Below, one piece after another: positions 1-8,363 of a DNA stretch of 64,000 nt. The notes below the pieces were generated by a model. It saw nothing but the letters and a program-made list of their open reading frames with translations, had not been told where the DNA came from and did not search any database. This DNA comes from Duganella aceris. Its GTDB lineage: Bacteria; Pseudomonadota; Gammaproteobacteria; Burkholderiales; Burkholderiaceae_D. Location of the stretch: NCBI RefSeq assembly GCF_011090165.1, contig NZ_JAADJT010000012.1:62001-126000 (forward strand), given 5' to 3'. Each line of letters opens with the position of its first letter. Positions within the stretch are counted from its first letter, which is position 1. The translations under genes and the position numbers were made by a program.

Positions 1-288
1 AAGGGAAAGCTGGTCGGCTACGATACGCCGGACAGTTTCGTGCGCGAGGCGCGCAGCCAGATGTGGTCGGCGACGGTGGATCCGCAGCATTACGACAGAC
101 TGCGCGCGCAGGTGCGCGTGTTGCAGGCGCAGCGCAACGCGCATGGCATCCATCTGCGCATCGCGCATCCATCGTCGCCGTGCGACGGCGCGCTGCCGGC
201 CGAGCCGACGCTGGAAGAGGCGCTGATGACGCAGCGTTATGCAGTGCAGGAAGGCGCGCAACAAGGCGCGCAGGTACAAGCCGCATGA
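1..288 (+). CDS. ABC transporter ATP-binding protein, C-terminal end (5' cut by window)
   Basis: The first codon of the window is already inside a reading frame that stops at 286-288. About 95 residues are visible and no Walker or signature motif is included, so the assignment rests on the tail and on context. The visible part begins with a short GKLVGYDTP stretch, typical of the end of an ABC ATPase domain, and ends with a TLEEALM motif often seen at the C-terminus of ABC-2 exporter ATPases. The stop overlaps the start of the next gene, a multi-pass permease, in an ATGA arrangement, which supports an ATPase-permease pair. The substrate is unknown. It could also be an accessory domain of another ATPase. 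Confidence 0.65.
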   Translation, partial: KGKLVGYDTPDSFVREARSQMWSATVDPQHYDRLRAQVRVLQAQRNAHGIHLRIAHPSSPCDGALPAEPTLEEALMTQRYAVQEGAQQGAQVQAA

Positions 289-1856
289 ACGCGCTGGCGC
301 TGAAGATGCTGCTGTTGACCGAGGTGCGGCTACGCATGCGCCGCACCGGCACGCTGGTGGCGGTGCTGGCGCTGATCGTCGTCACATGGCTGATGGTCGG
401 CGATCCGGACAAGGGGCAGGCGATGATCGTGGTGGAGAACGCGCGCGTGGCCTACACCAGCAGCTGCCTGGCCTTGGGCAGCGCGGGCCTGGGCGGCCTG
501 TTCATGGGCCTGGCCGGATTCTACCTGGTGCGCGGACGCATGAGTGAAGATGTGCGCAGCGGCGCCGGCTCGGTGCTGGCCGCCACGCAGGTGGGCAACG
601 CGGTGTTCCTGTTCGGCCGCTGGCTCGGCGCGGTCGCCTATCTGTGCGGGCTGCTCTGCATTTTTCTGTTGACCATGCTGGTGCTGCACGTGCTGCGCGG
701 CGACGGGCCGATCCAACTCTTCGTTTATCTGCAAACCTTCTCGCTGACCTTGTTGCCGCTGGTGTGCTTCACCGCCGCGATGGCGCTGCTGTGCGACGCG
801 TGGGCGCCGCTGGCGGGCAAGCGCGGCGACGTGCTGTATTTCGTTTTCTATGTGACGCAGATGGCGGCGCCGATCGCCGTCACCGCGCAGGGGAGCGGCT
901 GGTCGCCGTTGCTGCTGCTGGATTTTTCCGGCCTGGGCTCGATCGTGATGTCGCTGCGCGCGGAAGTGCACACGGACAGTCTGGTGCTCGGCGGCGGCGA
1001 ATTCGATCCGGCGCTGATCGTGCTGGTGCTGCCGCAGTGGCTGTGGACCACGCGGATGAGCATCACGCGGCTTGGCTCGGCGCTGGTCGCCATGCTGCCG
1101 CTGTTGCCGGCCATTTGGCTGTTCCACCGCTTTGATCCGGAACGGGTCAAGGTGCGCGCGGGCGGCGCCGGGCGCTGGTCGCCGCTGGCGCTGCTCAACC
1201 GCTGGCTGCGTCCCTTGACGCGGCTGACGCGGCCGGTGTTTGCGCTGTCCGCGCGCACGCCCGGCGTGGCCGGTTACGCGCTGGCCGTGCTGGCGCTGAC
1301 GCTGGCGTCGAACCCGCTCGCCATCGCGGCGGCGCTGGGATTATTTGTGGCGGGCTGCGTGCTTCCTGGCGCGGCGCTTGGCGGTCTGACGATCGGCGCG
1401 ATCGCGCTGTGGGGCATCCTGGTCAGCGATCTCAGCGTGCGCGACCGGCAGCATGATGTGGACGCGATGAGCGCGGCCGTACCGGGCGGCGGCGAACGGC
1501 GCTTCGCGGCGCAGCTGTTGGCATCGTGCCTGCTGGCGCTGCTGTTCACCGCGCCGGTGCTGCTGCGCTGGCTGTCGAGCGACGCGGTCCGGGGCGCCGC
1601 GTTGTTCAGCGGCGTGCTGATGCTGGCGGCCGCCGCGAGCTTGCTGGGCAAGTTGTCCCGCACATCGCGCGCCTTCCTTGCGCTGTTCCTGTTCGCGATG
1701 TATGTGGCGACGCAGGCGGTCAAGGTGCCGGCGTTGGATGTCGTGGGATTCAACGGCGTGGCCACCGCGCAATCGGTGTTGACGGAGCTAATCATCGGCG
1801 CGCTGCTGCTCGCCGCTGGGCTCTGGCATGAGCGGTGGCGGGCCGCGAGGAATTGA
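285..1856 (+). CDS. ABC-2 type transporter permease
   Basis: A 523-residue, very hydrophobic protein. The start at 285 is chosen because its ATG overlaps the upstream stop (ATGA), implying translational coupling to the ATPase. A cytoplasmic N-terminus of about 18 residues precedes the first membrane segment (about 19-38). Further clusters of hydrophobic segments lie at roughly 60-85, 105-130, 145-185, 260-285 and across the last 200 residues, giving an estimated 10-12 spans. The family builds the membrane channel of two-component exporters. No substrate is indicated. An upstream in-frame start at 63 is rejected because it would run antiparallel to the ATPase tail over 200 bp. Confidence 0.75.
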   Translation: MNALALKMLLLTEVRLRMRRTGTLVAVLALIVVTWLMVGDPDKGQAMIVVENARVAYTSSCLALGSAGLGGLFMGLAGFYLVRGRMSEDVRSGAGSVLAATQVGNAVFLFGRWLGAVAYLCGLLCIFLLTMLVLHVLRGDGPIQLFVYLQTFSLTLLPLVCFTAAMALLCDAWAPLAGKRGDVLYFVFYVTQMAAPIAVTAQGSGWSPLLLLDFSGLGSIVMSLRAEVHTDSLVLGGGEFDPALIVLVLPQWLWTTRMSITRLGSALVAMLPLLPAIWLFHRFDPERVKVRAGGAGRWSPLALLNRWLRPLTRLTRPVFALSARTPGVAGYALAVLALTLASNPLAIAAALGLFVAGCVLPGAALGGLTIGAIALWGILVSDLSVRDRQHDVDAMSAAVPGGGERRFAAQLLASCLLALLFTAPVLLRWLSSDAVRGAALFSGVLMLAAAASLLGKLSRTSRAFLALFLFAMYVATQAVKVPALDVVGFNGVATAQSVLTELIIGALLLAAGLWHERWRAARN

Positions 1857-1914
1857 AGAAGGAATCGATTAGGAATAATCCGGTTTAAAAAGTTCCATGG
1901 ACTGGTTGGCCGCA

Positions 1915-1934
1915 CGTTTGACGTAGATCAAACG
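1915..1934. promoter_or_regulatory. FNR/Anr-like box upstream of the phasin gene
   Basis: Perfect 7-bp inverted arms CGTTTGA and TCAAACG are separated by 6 bp. They enclose TTGAC-N4-ATCAA at 1918-1931, one base away from the classical FNR/Anr consensus TTGAT-N4-ATCAA. The site lies about 100 bp before the phasin ATG, so it could place phasin expression under oxygen control. This is a sequence match only. Confidence 0.55.
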
Positions 1935-2034
1935 TGTCACATCTCGCTAACGTAGCCTTGGCATTCGCGCTGCAGGCGCGTCGTCGAAACCGGTTCGACA
2001 TTCTCCAGGCCCATTCACTTTTTAGAGGAACTCC

Positions 2035-2667
2035 ATGTATCCATTTGCCCAAAGCGTTACCCCAGCCGCCAAGAACCATCTTGAAGCGCAACTGTCGTTC
2101 TTTAACGACGTGTCGAAGTCGTTGTTCCGTACCTATCAACAGTACAGCGATCTGAACATCCAACTGGCGCAGACCCTGCTGGAAGAATCCACGTCGGCGG
2201 GGCAACACGTCATCACGTCGCATCGGGCCACCGAGGCGATCGCCGCCGTCGCCCAGCATGCCCAGCCGACGGCGGAAAAACTGCGTTCCTATCAACAGCA
2301 CCTGTCGCGCATCGCCGCCGACACGCAGGTCGACCTGTCCAACGTGACGCAAGAGCATGTGCAGGAAACCAGCCGCACCGCCAAGGCCTTGGCCGAAGAG
2401 GTGGCGCGCGTGACGTCGGAAGAAACCGAAAAGAGCCTGCGCAACCAGAAGGAAGCGGTGGACAAATTCACCGATCCCTTCTTCGCCCATGACGGCTCGC
2501 GTCAGTCGCGCGGCAACGAAATGCGCAGCCCCGGCCAATCGCTGCAGAGCGGCCAGAACGGCGATGGTCGTGAGGGCGGCAATATGCAAGGCGGACAGCC
2601 TCCCCAAGCCCAGGCCGCGCAAGCCGCACAAAGCAGCAAGCAACAAGGCGCCCGCAAAGAAACTTGA
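2035..2667 (+). CDS. phaP: Phasin family protein (PHA granule-associated)
   Basis: A 210-residue, largely alpha-helical, Gln/Ala/Glu-rich protein without signal peptide or membrane segment. The N-terminal half (about residues 10-150) has the amphipathic helical character of the Phasin_2 family, including the LSFFNDVSKSLF stretch near the start. The last 45 residues are a disordered Gly/Gln/Pro/Ala tail. Phasins coat polyhydroxyalkanoate granules, limiting their coalescence and controlling granule size. An AGAGGA ribosome site sits 8 bp before the ATG. The gene stands alone, with an FNR-like box upstream and a strong terminator downstream. The polymerase and other pha genes are not in the window. 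Confidence 0.85.
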   Translation: MYPFAQSVTPAAKNHLEAQLSFFNDVSKSLFRTYQQYSDLNIQLAQTLLEESTSAGQHVITSHRATEAIAAVAQHAQPTAEKLRSYQQHLSRIAADTQVDLSNVTQEHVQETSRTAKALAEEVARVTSEETEKSLRNQKEAVDKFTDPFFAHDGSRQSRGNEMRSPGQSLQSGQNGDGREGGNMQGGQPPQAQAAQAAQSSKQQGARKET

Positions 2668-2700
2668 TCTGATCGGCCAGAGTAGCCGACGTTGAATTAG

Positions 2701-2742
2701 GCCGCGCATGCGATTTCTCGTCGTGTGCGCGGCATTTTTTTT
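2701..2742 (+). terminator. Rho-independent terminator of the phasin gene
   Basis: Stem GCCGCGCA (2701-2708) pairs perfectly with TGCGCGGC (2726-2733) and is followed by A and an eight-T tract at 2735-2742. It lies 33 bp after the phasin stop and before the trxC start. Confidence 0.85.
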
Positions 2743-2787
2743 GCTCATGCTTTATCATGATCGGCTTGTTGCTGTCTGGAGATGAAG

Positions 2788-3246
2788 ATGACGAATTCCA
2801 CCACCGCGCAGCCTGAGTCGCTGCATATAGTCTGTCCGCATTGCGATGCGGTCAATCGCGTGCCGGCCGCCAAACTGGCGGCGGATCCTGTGTGCGGCAA
2901 GTGCCAGAAGGCGCTGTTCACCGGCCAGCCGGTGGATCTGTCGAGTGCGCGCTTCCTCAAGCATATCGAGCGCAGCGATATTCCGGTGCTGGTCGATTTT
3001 TGGGCGCCGTGGTGCGGGCCTTGCCGGACCATGGCGCCGTTCTATGCGCAAGCGACGCAGCGGCTGGAACCGCGGTTCCGCGTGGTCAAGGTGGATACCG
3101 AGGCGTCGCAGGATATCGGTGCGCGCTTTGCGATCCGCAGCATTCCGACGCTGGCGTTGTTCAAGGGCGGCCGCGAGGTGGCGCGTCAGCCGGGGGCGAT
3201 GGACGCCAGCAATATCATCGCTTGGGCGACGCAGAACAATCGCTGA
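2788..3246 (+). CDS. trxC: Thioredoxin 2 (zinc-binding, TrxC type)
   Basis: A protein of about 152 residues with the two-part layout of TrxC. The N-terminal zinc ribbon has two Cys pairs (CPHC and CGKC). A thioredoxin fold follows with the active site WCGPC and the conserved cis-proline in SIPTL. It reduces disulfides in the cytoplasm using thioredoxin reductase, and TrxC members are often induced by oxidative stress. Two in-frame ATGs exist (2782 and 2788). The GGAG at 2778-2781 sits 6 bp before 2788, which is therefore preferred. The stop abuts that of convergent mdcH with no intervening base and no obvious terminator. Confidence 0.92.
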   Translation: MTNSTTAQPESLHIVCPHCDAVNRVPAAKLAADPVCGKCQKALFTGQPVDLSSARFLKHIERSDIPVLVDFWAPWCGPCRTMAPFYAQATQRLEPRFRVVKVDTEASQDIGARFAIRSIPTLALFKGGREVARQPGAMDASNIIAWATQNNR

Positions 3247-4290
3247 TCAGTCTTCGGCGGCGCGGTTCAGCCATTTGCCGATGCCGTCCAGCGTGCGGAA
3301 GTCGGCCACCGAGCGGCTGTTGATGTGCGGGTGGCGGTTTTGCAGCATGCGCGTGAGCGCGTTGCCGGGGCCGAGTTCCAGTGCGTAGCTGATGCCGGCT
3401 TCGGCGGCGGCGTCCATGCAGGTCAGCCAGTGGATTTTTTCGGCCAGTTGGCGGGAGAGCAGGTCTACGGCCTGTGTCTTGTTGCCGACGCTGGCGCCGT
3501 TGATGCCGGCCAGGACCGGCGCGGTCATCGGGCCGAAGTTCGTTTGGCGCAGCGCTTCGGCGAATGGGGCGACGGCGCTTTCCATGTAGTGCGTGTGCGA
3601 TGCGACTTCCACCGGCAGGCGGTTGGCGCGGCCGCCGGCTGCCGTCACCGCTTGTTCCAGCGCGTGGGCGCTTGCGGCGGGGCCGCCGGTGATGCAGCTG
3701 TCTTCGCCGGTTTCGATGCTGATCGCGTAGTCGTGGCTTGCGGCCAGCGCGGCTGCGGCTTGCAGCGTCAGGCCGCCGATGCTGACCAGGGCTTGGCCGG
3801 GGTGCAGGGCGAGGCTGTCGTCCATCAGTTGCGCGCGGCGGGTGGCGAGGGTGACGGCGTTTTCGGGCGTCAGCGCTCCGGCGACGCCGTAGGCCGCCAG
3901 TTCGCCGATGCTGTAGCCGGCCAGCAGCGCGGGCGGAGGCGTGAAGTGGCGGATGGCTTCCCACATGGCGAGCGTGGCCGCCACGATCAACGGCTGGGCG
4001 CGGCGGTTGGCGTAGATGTCGTCGGCATCGGTGCCGGGGGCTCGGGCGGCGGTGGGCGTTGACGGATGGCTGAGCATTGCGTTGGCAGCGGCGGGCGGCG
4101 GCAGGCTGCCGATGGGCGCGGGGGCGTCGATGAACGTCGGCGGGTGGCTGATCGCGGCGCTGCCGGCGGGCGGCAGCGGCAGGCGGTCGAGCAGGGCGCT
4201 GGCGGCGGGGCTGGTGCGGGCCAGGTCGAACATGGCGGGGTGCTGGCCGCCTTGGCCGGGGCACAGCAGGAGTAGTCGCGCGCGGCTCAT
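3247..4290 (-). CDS. mdcH: Malonate decarboxylase epsilon subunit (malonyl-CoA:ACP transacylase)
   Basis: A 347-residue acyltransferase of the FabD fold. The N-terminal CPGQGGQ loop and the nucleophile elbow GYSIGE (GxSxG serine) are visible. MdcH loads malonyl from malonyl-CoA onto the acetylated or free thiol of the MdcC acyl carrier subunit, priming the decarboxylase. It is the last gene of the mdc operon. Its ATG overlaps the mdcB stop by 4 bp (ATGA). An Ala/Pro-rich stretch (about residues 35-80) is longer than usual for the family. The catalytic histidine downstream (in VEVASHTHYM) is present. Confidence 0.9.
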   Translation of the reverse strand: MSRARLLLLCPGQGGQHPAMFDLARTSPAASALLDRLPLPPAGSAAISHPPTFIDAPAPIGSLPPPAAANAMLSHPSTPTAARAPGTDADDIYANRRAQPLIVAATLAMWEAIRHFTPPPALLAGYSIGELAAYGVAGALTPENAVTLATRRAQLMDDSLALHPGQALVSIGGLTLQAAAALAASHDYAISIETGEDSCITGGPAASAHALEQAVTAAGGRANRLPVEVASHTHYMESAVAPFAEALRQTNFGPMTAPVLAGINGASVGNKTQAVDLLSRQLAEKIHWLTCMDAAAEAGISYALELGPGNALTRMLQNRHPHINSRSVADFRTLDGIGKWLNRAAED

Positions 4291-5762
4291 TTGAGTGTGG
4301 CGATGGCGAGCACCAGGCAGCTGGCGGCCAGCAAATCGGCGGCGCCGCCCGGTGACAGGCGTTGTTCGACGAAGATGCGATGGCTTTCCAGCGCGCCGGT
4401 TTGCCAGTCGGCGTTGGCGGTACCGCCGGCGTCGATGAAGCGCCGCGCATGTTCCCGAACGGTCTGCGCGCCTTGCGGGCCGGCGCGGTGATAGACGTTG
4501 CTATCGCTGATGTGGGCCATCAGGGCGAACAGGGTGTCGATGCGCGCGTGGGACATGCTGGCGCCGCGTGCGCGGGAGGCTTGCAGCGCGGGGACGCCGA
4601 TTTCAAACACCGAGGGCAGTCCAAGAGCACCTTCCTCACGCGCGCCACTAACCGCATACCGCGCCGCGACGCGCAGGCCATTGCTCATCAACGCGCGGTC
4701 CGACGCCGGCGACGCGGCCAGCGCAGCCGGGGCGACCTGCCCAATCCGCGCGACCGAAGCTCCCGACGCGGCCAAAGCCGTCGGCGCAGCCAGCGAGGTC
4801 GGCTCGGCCGATGCGCCCGGCGCGGCCAAAGGCGTCAGCGCGGCCGGCGAGGTCAGCGCGGCCGATGCGCCTGGGGCGGCCCGAGGCGTCGGCGCGGCCA
4901 GCGCGGCCGATGCGCCTGGCGCGGCCAAAGGCGTCAGCACGGCCGGAGAGTTCGGCGCGGCCGATGCGCCCGTCGCGACCAAAGGCGTCAGCGCGGCCGG
5001 CGAGGTCGGCGCGGCCGATGCGCCTGGCGCGGCCAAAGGCGTCAGCGCGGCCGGCGAGGTCAGCGCGGCCGATGCGCTTGGCGCGGCCAAACGCGTCAGC
5101 GCGGCCGGCGAGGTCAGCACGGCCGATGCGCCCGGCGCGGCCAAAGGCGTCGGCGCGGCCGGCGAGGTCGGCGCGGCCGATGCGCCCGGCGCGGCCAAAG
5201 GCGTCGGGGCGGCCGGCGCGACCGATGTGCGCGACGTGGCTAACGTGGCCGGGGCGATTGGCGCGGCGTGCATCGCGAGTTCTTCGCCCCAGCGGATCAG
5301 CATCGCGGCGCGCAGGGCGGCGGGCGTCATCGGGGTGCCTTGGGCGCGGGCGCGGCCGGCGGTGGCGCACAGCATGCCGAGACTGAAGATCGCGCCACGA
5401 TGCGTGTTGATACCGCGCGTCGCCTTCAGCATCGACGCCTCCGCCGCAATCCCCAACTGCTTCAAACGCGCGAACGGCGCATCATCCCATCCTGCCAAAC
5501 AGATGTTCTTAAAATAGTGACGCAGCGAGAACAAACTCCGCATGAACGTCACCGCATCCATATCCTCATGACTGCCGCTGTCCACCAACGACACCAACCC
5601 AGGCTTGGGATACAAGCAAAGCTCCTGATACAGACTGCGCACGGCCAAACGCGCCACCTCCCGCGAATACGCAAACCGCGCAAGCCGATCGACAGGCCGA
5701 TCGACAGGCTGCGCCCCAAGCTTGACAGCCCGCGTCCTGGCCGCGACATAGGCCGCGCGCAT
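4287..5762 (-). CDS. mdcB: Triphosphoribosyl-dephospho-CoA synthase with large Ala-rich repeat insertion
   Basis: MdcB (CitG family) makes the precursor of the 2'-(5''-triphosphoribosyl)-3'-dephospho-CoA prosthetic group from ATP and dephospho-CoA. This protein is 491 residues, against about 280-300 usually seen. Residues 1-165 (with HEDMDA, the THRGAIF motif and IRWGEEL) and about 356-491 (SNGLRVAARYAVSGAREE onward) match the family well. Between them lies about 190 residues of Ala/Pro/Ser/Thr-rich sequence, mostly a tandem 18-residue repeat (see the repeat at 4807-5220). The insertion falls in the linker where the family has only a short connection, so both conserved halves remain in one frame. 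The start overlaps the mdcG stop by one base (TGATG). Whether the enlarged enzyme works is unknown. Confidence 0.88.
   Translation of the reverse strand: MRAAYVAARTRAVKLGAQPVDRPVDRLARFAYSREVARLAVRSLYQELCLYPKPGLVSLVDSGSHEDMDAVTFMRSLFSLRHYFKNICLAGWDDAPFARLKQLGIAAEASMLKATRGINTHRGAIFSLGMLCATAGRARAQGTPMTPAALRAAMLIRWGEELAMHAAPIAPATLATSRTSVAPAAPTPLAAPGASAAPTSPAAPTPLAAPGASAVLTSPAALTRLAAPSASAALTSPAALTPLAAPGASAAPTSPAALTPLVATGASAAPNSPAVLTPLAAPGASAALAAPTPRAAPGASAALTSPAALTPLAAPGASAEPTSLAAPTALAASGASVARIGQVAPAALAASPASDRALMSNGLRVAARYAVSGAREEGALGLPSVFEIGVPALQASRARGASMSHARIDTLFALMAHISDSNVYHRAGPQGAQTVREHARRFIDAGGTANADWQTGALESHRIFVEQRLSPGGAADLLAASCLVLAIATLK
4807..5220 (-). repeat. 54-bp tandem repeat array inside mdcB (18-residue units)
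   Basis: On the plus strand a unit beginning GCCGATGCG recurs at 4807, 4861, 4906, 4960, 5014, 5068, 5122 and 5176. The period is 54 bp, apart from one 45-bp unit (4861-4905). Units differ by only a few substitutions. Degenerate copies extend the array to roughly 4710-5260. Both lengths are multiples of three, so the mdcB frame is kept. In MdcB each unit reads like LTPLAAPGASAALTSPAA. Confidence 0.93.
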
Positions 5763-6436
5763 CACAAGTCCTCCAATGTCGCCAGCAGCGACGCGGTATC
5801 CGCCAAGCGCACCGACTGCAACTCCTTGACGATCACCTTGGCCGGATGCGCCATCGCCATACGCCACTCCTTCCACGACACCGCCTGCCCACCGGGGAAC
5901 ACGATCTCGCCATCCAACGGCAACAACGCCGCATGCCGCGACAACAGCGCCACCCCCGCATCCAACTGCGAGCGGCTGGACGGGGAAAACAGCACATCCA
6001 CATCCGAAGTCGCCGACACATACAACAAGCCAGTCAACGCCTGCATCGCCAGCGAACCATACACCCGCAAACCCAAGCCCGCCGCATCGCGCTCCAGCGC
6101 CGTCAAGCGCTCGCGCCAAGGCCCCGAAGACCGCAACGCCGCACGCAGATCCACCGCCGGCGCGGCCCTGCCGATATGCCGCACCTGCGCCCGCAACGAA
6201 ATACGCAGCTTCTCGCCGGTATCCTCGTCCGGCGGCAACGGCAGGCCCAGACAGACCTCATCGTCACCGACACCGATATCCATGCGCCGCACCACCGCCG
6301 GCCAGTCCTGACCTTCCCACAGCTTCAACGCCGCCTTGTGCTCCGGCCGCGCCGCGCCTTGTACCGTACGCCAGCCGGCTTCCTCAAGCCAGATCAGCAT
6401 GTGGCGCTCAAAGCCGGAATTATGCGGAACGTACAT
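5762..6436 (-). CDS. mdcG: Malonate decarboxylase holo-ACP synthase (phosphoribosyl-dephospho-CoA transferase)
   Basis: A 224-residue protein of the MdcG family. It transfers the phosphoribosyl-dephospho-CoA group made by MdcB onto a serine of MdcC. The visible nucleotidyltransferase-like motif TSDVDVLF (acidic pair) lies near residues 141-148, in keeping with the polymerase-beta-like fold proposed for the family. It starts 17 bp inside the end of mdcE, and its stop overlaps the mdcB start by one base, so translation is probably coupled along the operon. An internal Met at residue 13 is an alternative start. Confidence 0.88.
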   Translation of the reverse strand: MYVPHNSGFERHMLIWLEEAGWRTVQGAARPEHKAALKLWEGQDWPAVVRRMDIGVGDDEVCLGLPLPPDEDTGEKLRISLRAQVRHIGRAAPAVDLRAALRSSGPWRERLTALERDAAGLGLRVYGSLAMQALTGLLYVSATSDVDVLFSPSSRSQLDAGVALLSRHAALLPLDGEIVFPGGQAVSWKEWRMAMAHPAKVIVKELQSVRLADTASLLATLEDL

Positions 6437-7136
6437 GGCCGTCCGTCATGACGGCATCGATCACAGGCTGCGCCAGCCGCCGACCGCCGCGCTGCAATCC
6501 CAACGCGCTGCGCCGGTCGCCATCGGTCGATTGCACCAGCGCCGCCTGCAACTGCGCCGCCAGGTCGCCTTCCCAGATCGCCTCCAGCCCGCCCATGCGC
6601 AGATAGTTCTCCGGCCCCGGCGCGAACACCGGATTGGCCTTCGCCAGTTCGGTCAACACTTCCTCAGGCACCTTGGTGATGCGCGCCATCGCCGGAAGCC
6701 CCATCACGCGAATGGTCGCATCGGGCAGCGCGTAGCAGGCGTCCGCCATCAGACCGCTGGTGATGAAACCGCCCGACAGCGCCTGGTCGTACACCAGACC
6801 GATAATCTTATGACCGTTGCGCCGCGCCAGATCGACGCATTTGCCCAAGTGAGCCATATAGCTATTGATGCCCAACATTTCGTCGCGATGACGCAGACGC
6901 TGTCCCTGCGTATCGATCAGCATCAGGATAGGCATGCCCGGATACTCGCGCACCGTGCGCAGGATTGCCTTGGCCTGCGCCAGCGCGATCTCGACGCCTA
7001 TCGGCGTGTGGCCAGTGGTGCCGATCACGGCCACCGCCGCGCCTCCGACCTGCGCGCTGCCGCACAAAAAGTCATCCTGCTCGACGATCGCATGCCATTC
7101 GGGAAACAGCTGATCCGCCAGTTTTTTCCAGTCCAT
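6420..7136 (-). CDS. mdcE: Biotin-independent malonate decarboxylase gamma subunit
   Basis: A 238-residue carboxyltransferase-fold (crotonase-like) subunit. With MdcD it forms the catalytic pair that removes CO2 from malonyl-S-MdcC, leaving acetyl-S-MdcC. The LIDTQGQRLRHRDE stretch and the SGGFITSGLMAD turn with glycine-rich oxyanion-hole character are visible, as expected for MdcE. It begins 1 bp after the mdcD stop and overlaps mdcG by 17 bp. No oddities in length or composition were seen. Confidence 0.92.
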   Translation of the reverse strand: MDWKKLADQLFPEWHAIVEQDDFLCGSAQVGGAAVAVIGTTGHTPIGVEIALAQAKAILRTVREYPGMPILMLIDTQGQRLRHRDEMLGINSYMAHLGKCVDLARRNGHKIIGLVYDQALSGGFITSGLMADACYALPDATIRVMGLPAMARITKVPEEVLTELAKANPVFAPGPENYLRMGGLEAIWEGDLAAQLQAALVQSTDGDRRSALGLQRGGRRLAQPVIDAVMTDGHVRSA

Positions 7137-7137
7137 C

Positions 7138-8043
7138 TCAAACTCCCTGGCGACGGTTTGCCGCCGCCGCGATAAAACTGTCCACGTCCAGCATCGGAAT
7201 ATTGGCCGCCTGCGGCATCTGCATCGCGCTCCAGATATCGACCGGATCGGGCAGCGCGCCGAAGCGCGTCAGGCGATCGTCCAGCATCCGCTGCTCGGCT
7301 TCCAATGCTTCGAGCGTCAGCGCGGACGACTGGCCCGCGAACGCGGCGACGGCTTCCTGCGCGGCGGCGCGGAACGCCTCCATGTCGTCGGCGACGATGC
7401 GCTGGCAGTCGCCCATCAGGTAACGGTGCTTGCCGCCGGTGCTGCGCCAGACCAGTGCGCGGTCGCGCGAGTCGAATTCCTCGACGCCGTTGGCGGTCTC
7501 GATCACTTCCGGGCCGGACATCGCCAGCCGGCCTTCCTCCGACATCACCACCACATTGGCGCAGCGGGTGACGATGCCCATGCCGCCGAAAGCGCCGTTG
7601 GAGCCGCCCACCAGCACGACCACCGGCACGCCGGCGGCGCGCGCGTCGAGCAGGGCGCGCATCACTTCGGACACCGCGATCAGGCCGGCGTTGGCCTCAT
7701 GCAGCCGCACGCCGCCCGATTCCACCAGCAGCACCACCGCCGCGACCTTGTCGGTAACGGCGCGGCGCAGCAGGCCGACCAGCTTGGCGCCATGCACCTC
7801 GCCCACCGCGCCGCCCATGAAGCCGCCTTCCTGCGCCGCCGCATACACCGCGACGCCGCCGAGCAAGGCGCGGCCGATGGCGACGCCGTCGTCGAACGCC
7901 ACCGGCGCGTTCAGCTGCGCCAGGTGCGGGCTGATGACGCGGGCCGACGGCGGTATGAATTCCTCGAAGCTGCCCGCATCGAACAGCTGGTGCAGGCGCT
8001 CGCGCGCGCTGGCTTCCTGATAGCTGACCTGGCGCTTCATCAT
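7138..8043 (-). CDS. mdcD: Biotin-independent malonate decarboxylase beta subunit
   Basis: A 301-residue carboxyltransferase-fold subunit, the partner of MdcE in decarboxylating malonyl-S-MdcC. It contains the acetyl-CoA carboxylase-like AAQEGGFMGGAVGEVHG segment and the GGSNGAFGGMGI glycine-rich loop. The start is one of two adjacent ATGs (8043 and 8040). The first overlaps the mdcC stop and lies a good distance from a GGGAG ribosome site. Within the operon it sits between the ACP subunit and mdcE, the usual gene order. Confidence 0.92.
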   Translation of the reverse strand: MMKRQVSYQEASARERLHQLFDAGSFEEFIPPSARVISPHLAQLNAPVAFDDGVAIGRALLGGVAVYAAAQEGGFMGGAVGEVHGAKLVGLLRRAVTDKVAAVVLLVESGGVRLHEANAGLIAVSEVMRALLDARAAGVPVVVLVGGSNGAFGGMGIVTRCANVVVMSEEGRLAMSGPEVIETANGVEEFDSRDRALVWRSTGGKHRYLMGDCQRIVADDMEAFRAAAQEAVAAFAGQSSALTLEALEAEQRMLDDRLTRFGALPDPVDIWSAMQMPQAANIPMLDVDSFIAAAANRRQGV

Positions 8044-8351
8044 GCGTCTCCCAGCATGGTTTGCACCGCCTGGTCCAGGCGCAGGCTGACCACGGCGGGC
8101 GTGGCGCCCATGTCGTTGATCGAGATGCGAGTGTCGGCCAGCAGCCAGCGCTGGTGGAAGTCGTGCATCACCGCCGCCCAGATCGGGCCGAAGCCGACTG
8201 CGGCGGTGTTGATCTCGATGGTGCAGGCGCCGTCCAGCGCCGCCGGCTCGATCAATACTTCCAGATTGCCGGAGCCGACCACTCCCACCACTTCCGGTGG
8301 CGCGGTCAGGCGGCGGGTGCCTTGTTCAAATCGATAGTTCAGGGTTTCCAT
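8040..8351 (-). CDS. mdcC: Malonate decarboxylase delta subunit (acyl carrier protein)
   Basis: A 103-residue acyl carrier subunit. The prosthetic-group serine is Ser27, in the motif GVVGSGNLEVL, which matches the modified serine of MdcC/CitD-type carriers. Acetyl and malonyl thioesters cycle on this group during decarboxylation. An AAAGGAG ribosome site precedes the ATG by 8 bp. The gene lies 12 bp after mdcA and overlaps the start of mdcD. Confidence 0.92.
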   Translation of the reverse strand: METLNYRFEQGTRRLTAPPEVVGVVGSGNLEVLIEPAALDGACTIEINTAAVGFGPIWAAVMHDFHQRWLLADTRISINDMGATPAVVSLRLDQAVQTMLGDA

Positions 8352-8363
8352 CTTCGTGCTCCT

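Noticed and set aside
4807..5220. CRISPR-like array
   Set aside because: Units are contiguous, with no unique spacers, and code in frame.
4498..5517. Long open frames on the plus strand through the mdcB repeat
   Set aside because: The repeat unit is a multiple of three without stops on either strand, so all such frames stay open. Only the MdcB frame continues into conserved sequence at both ends.
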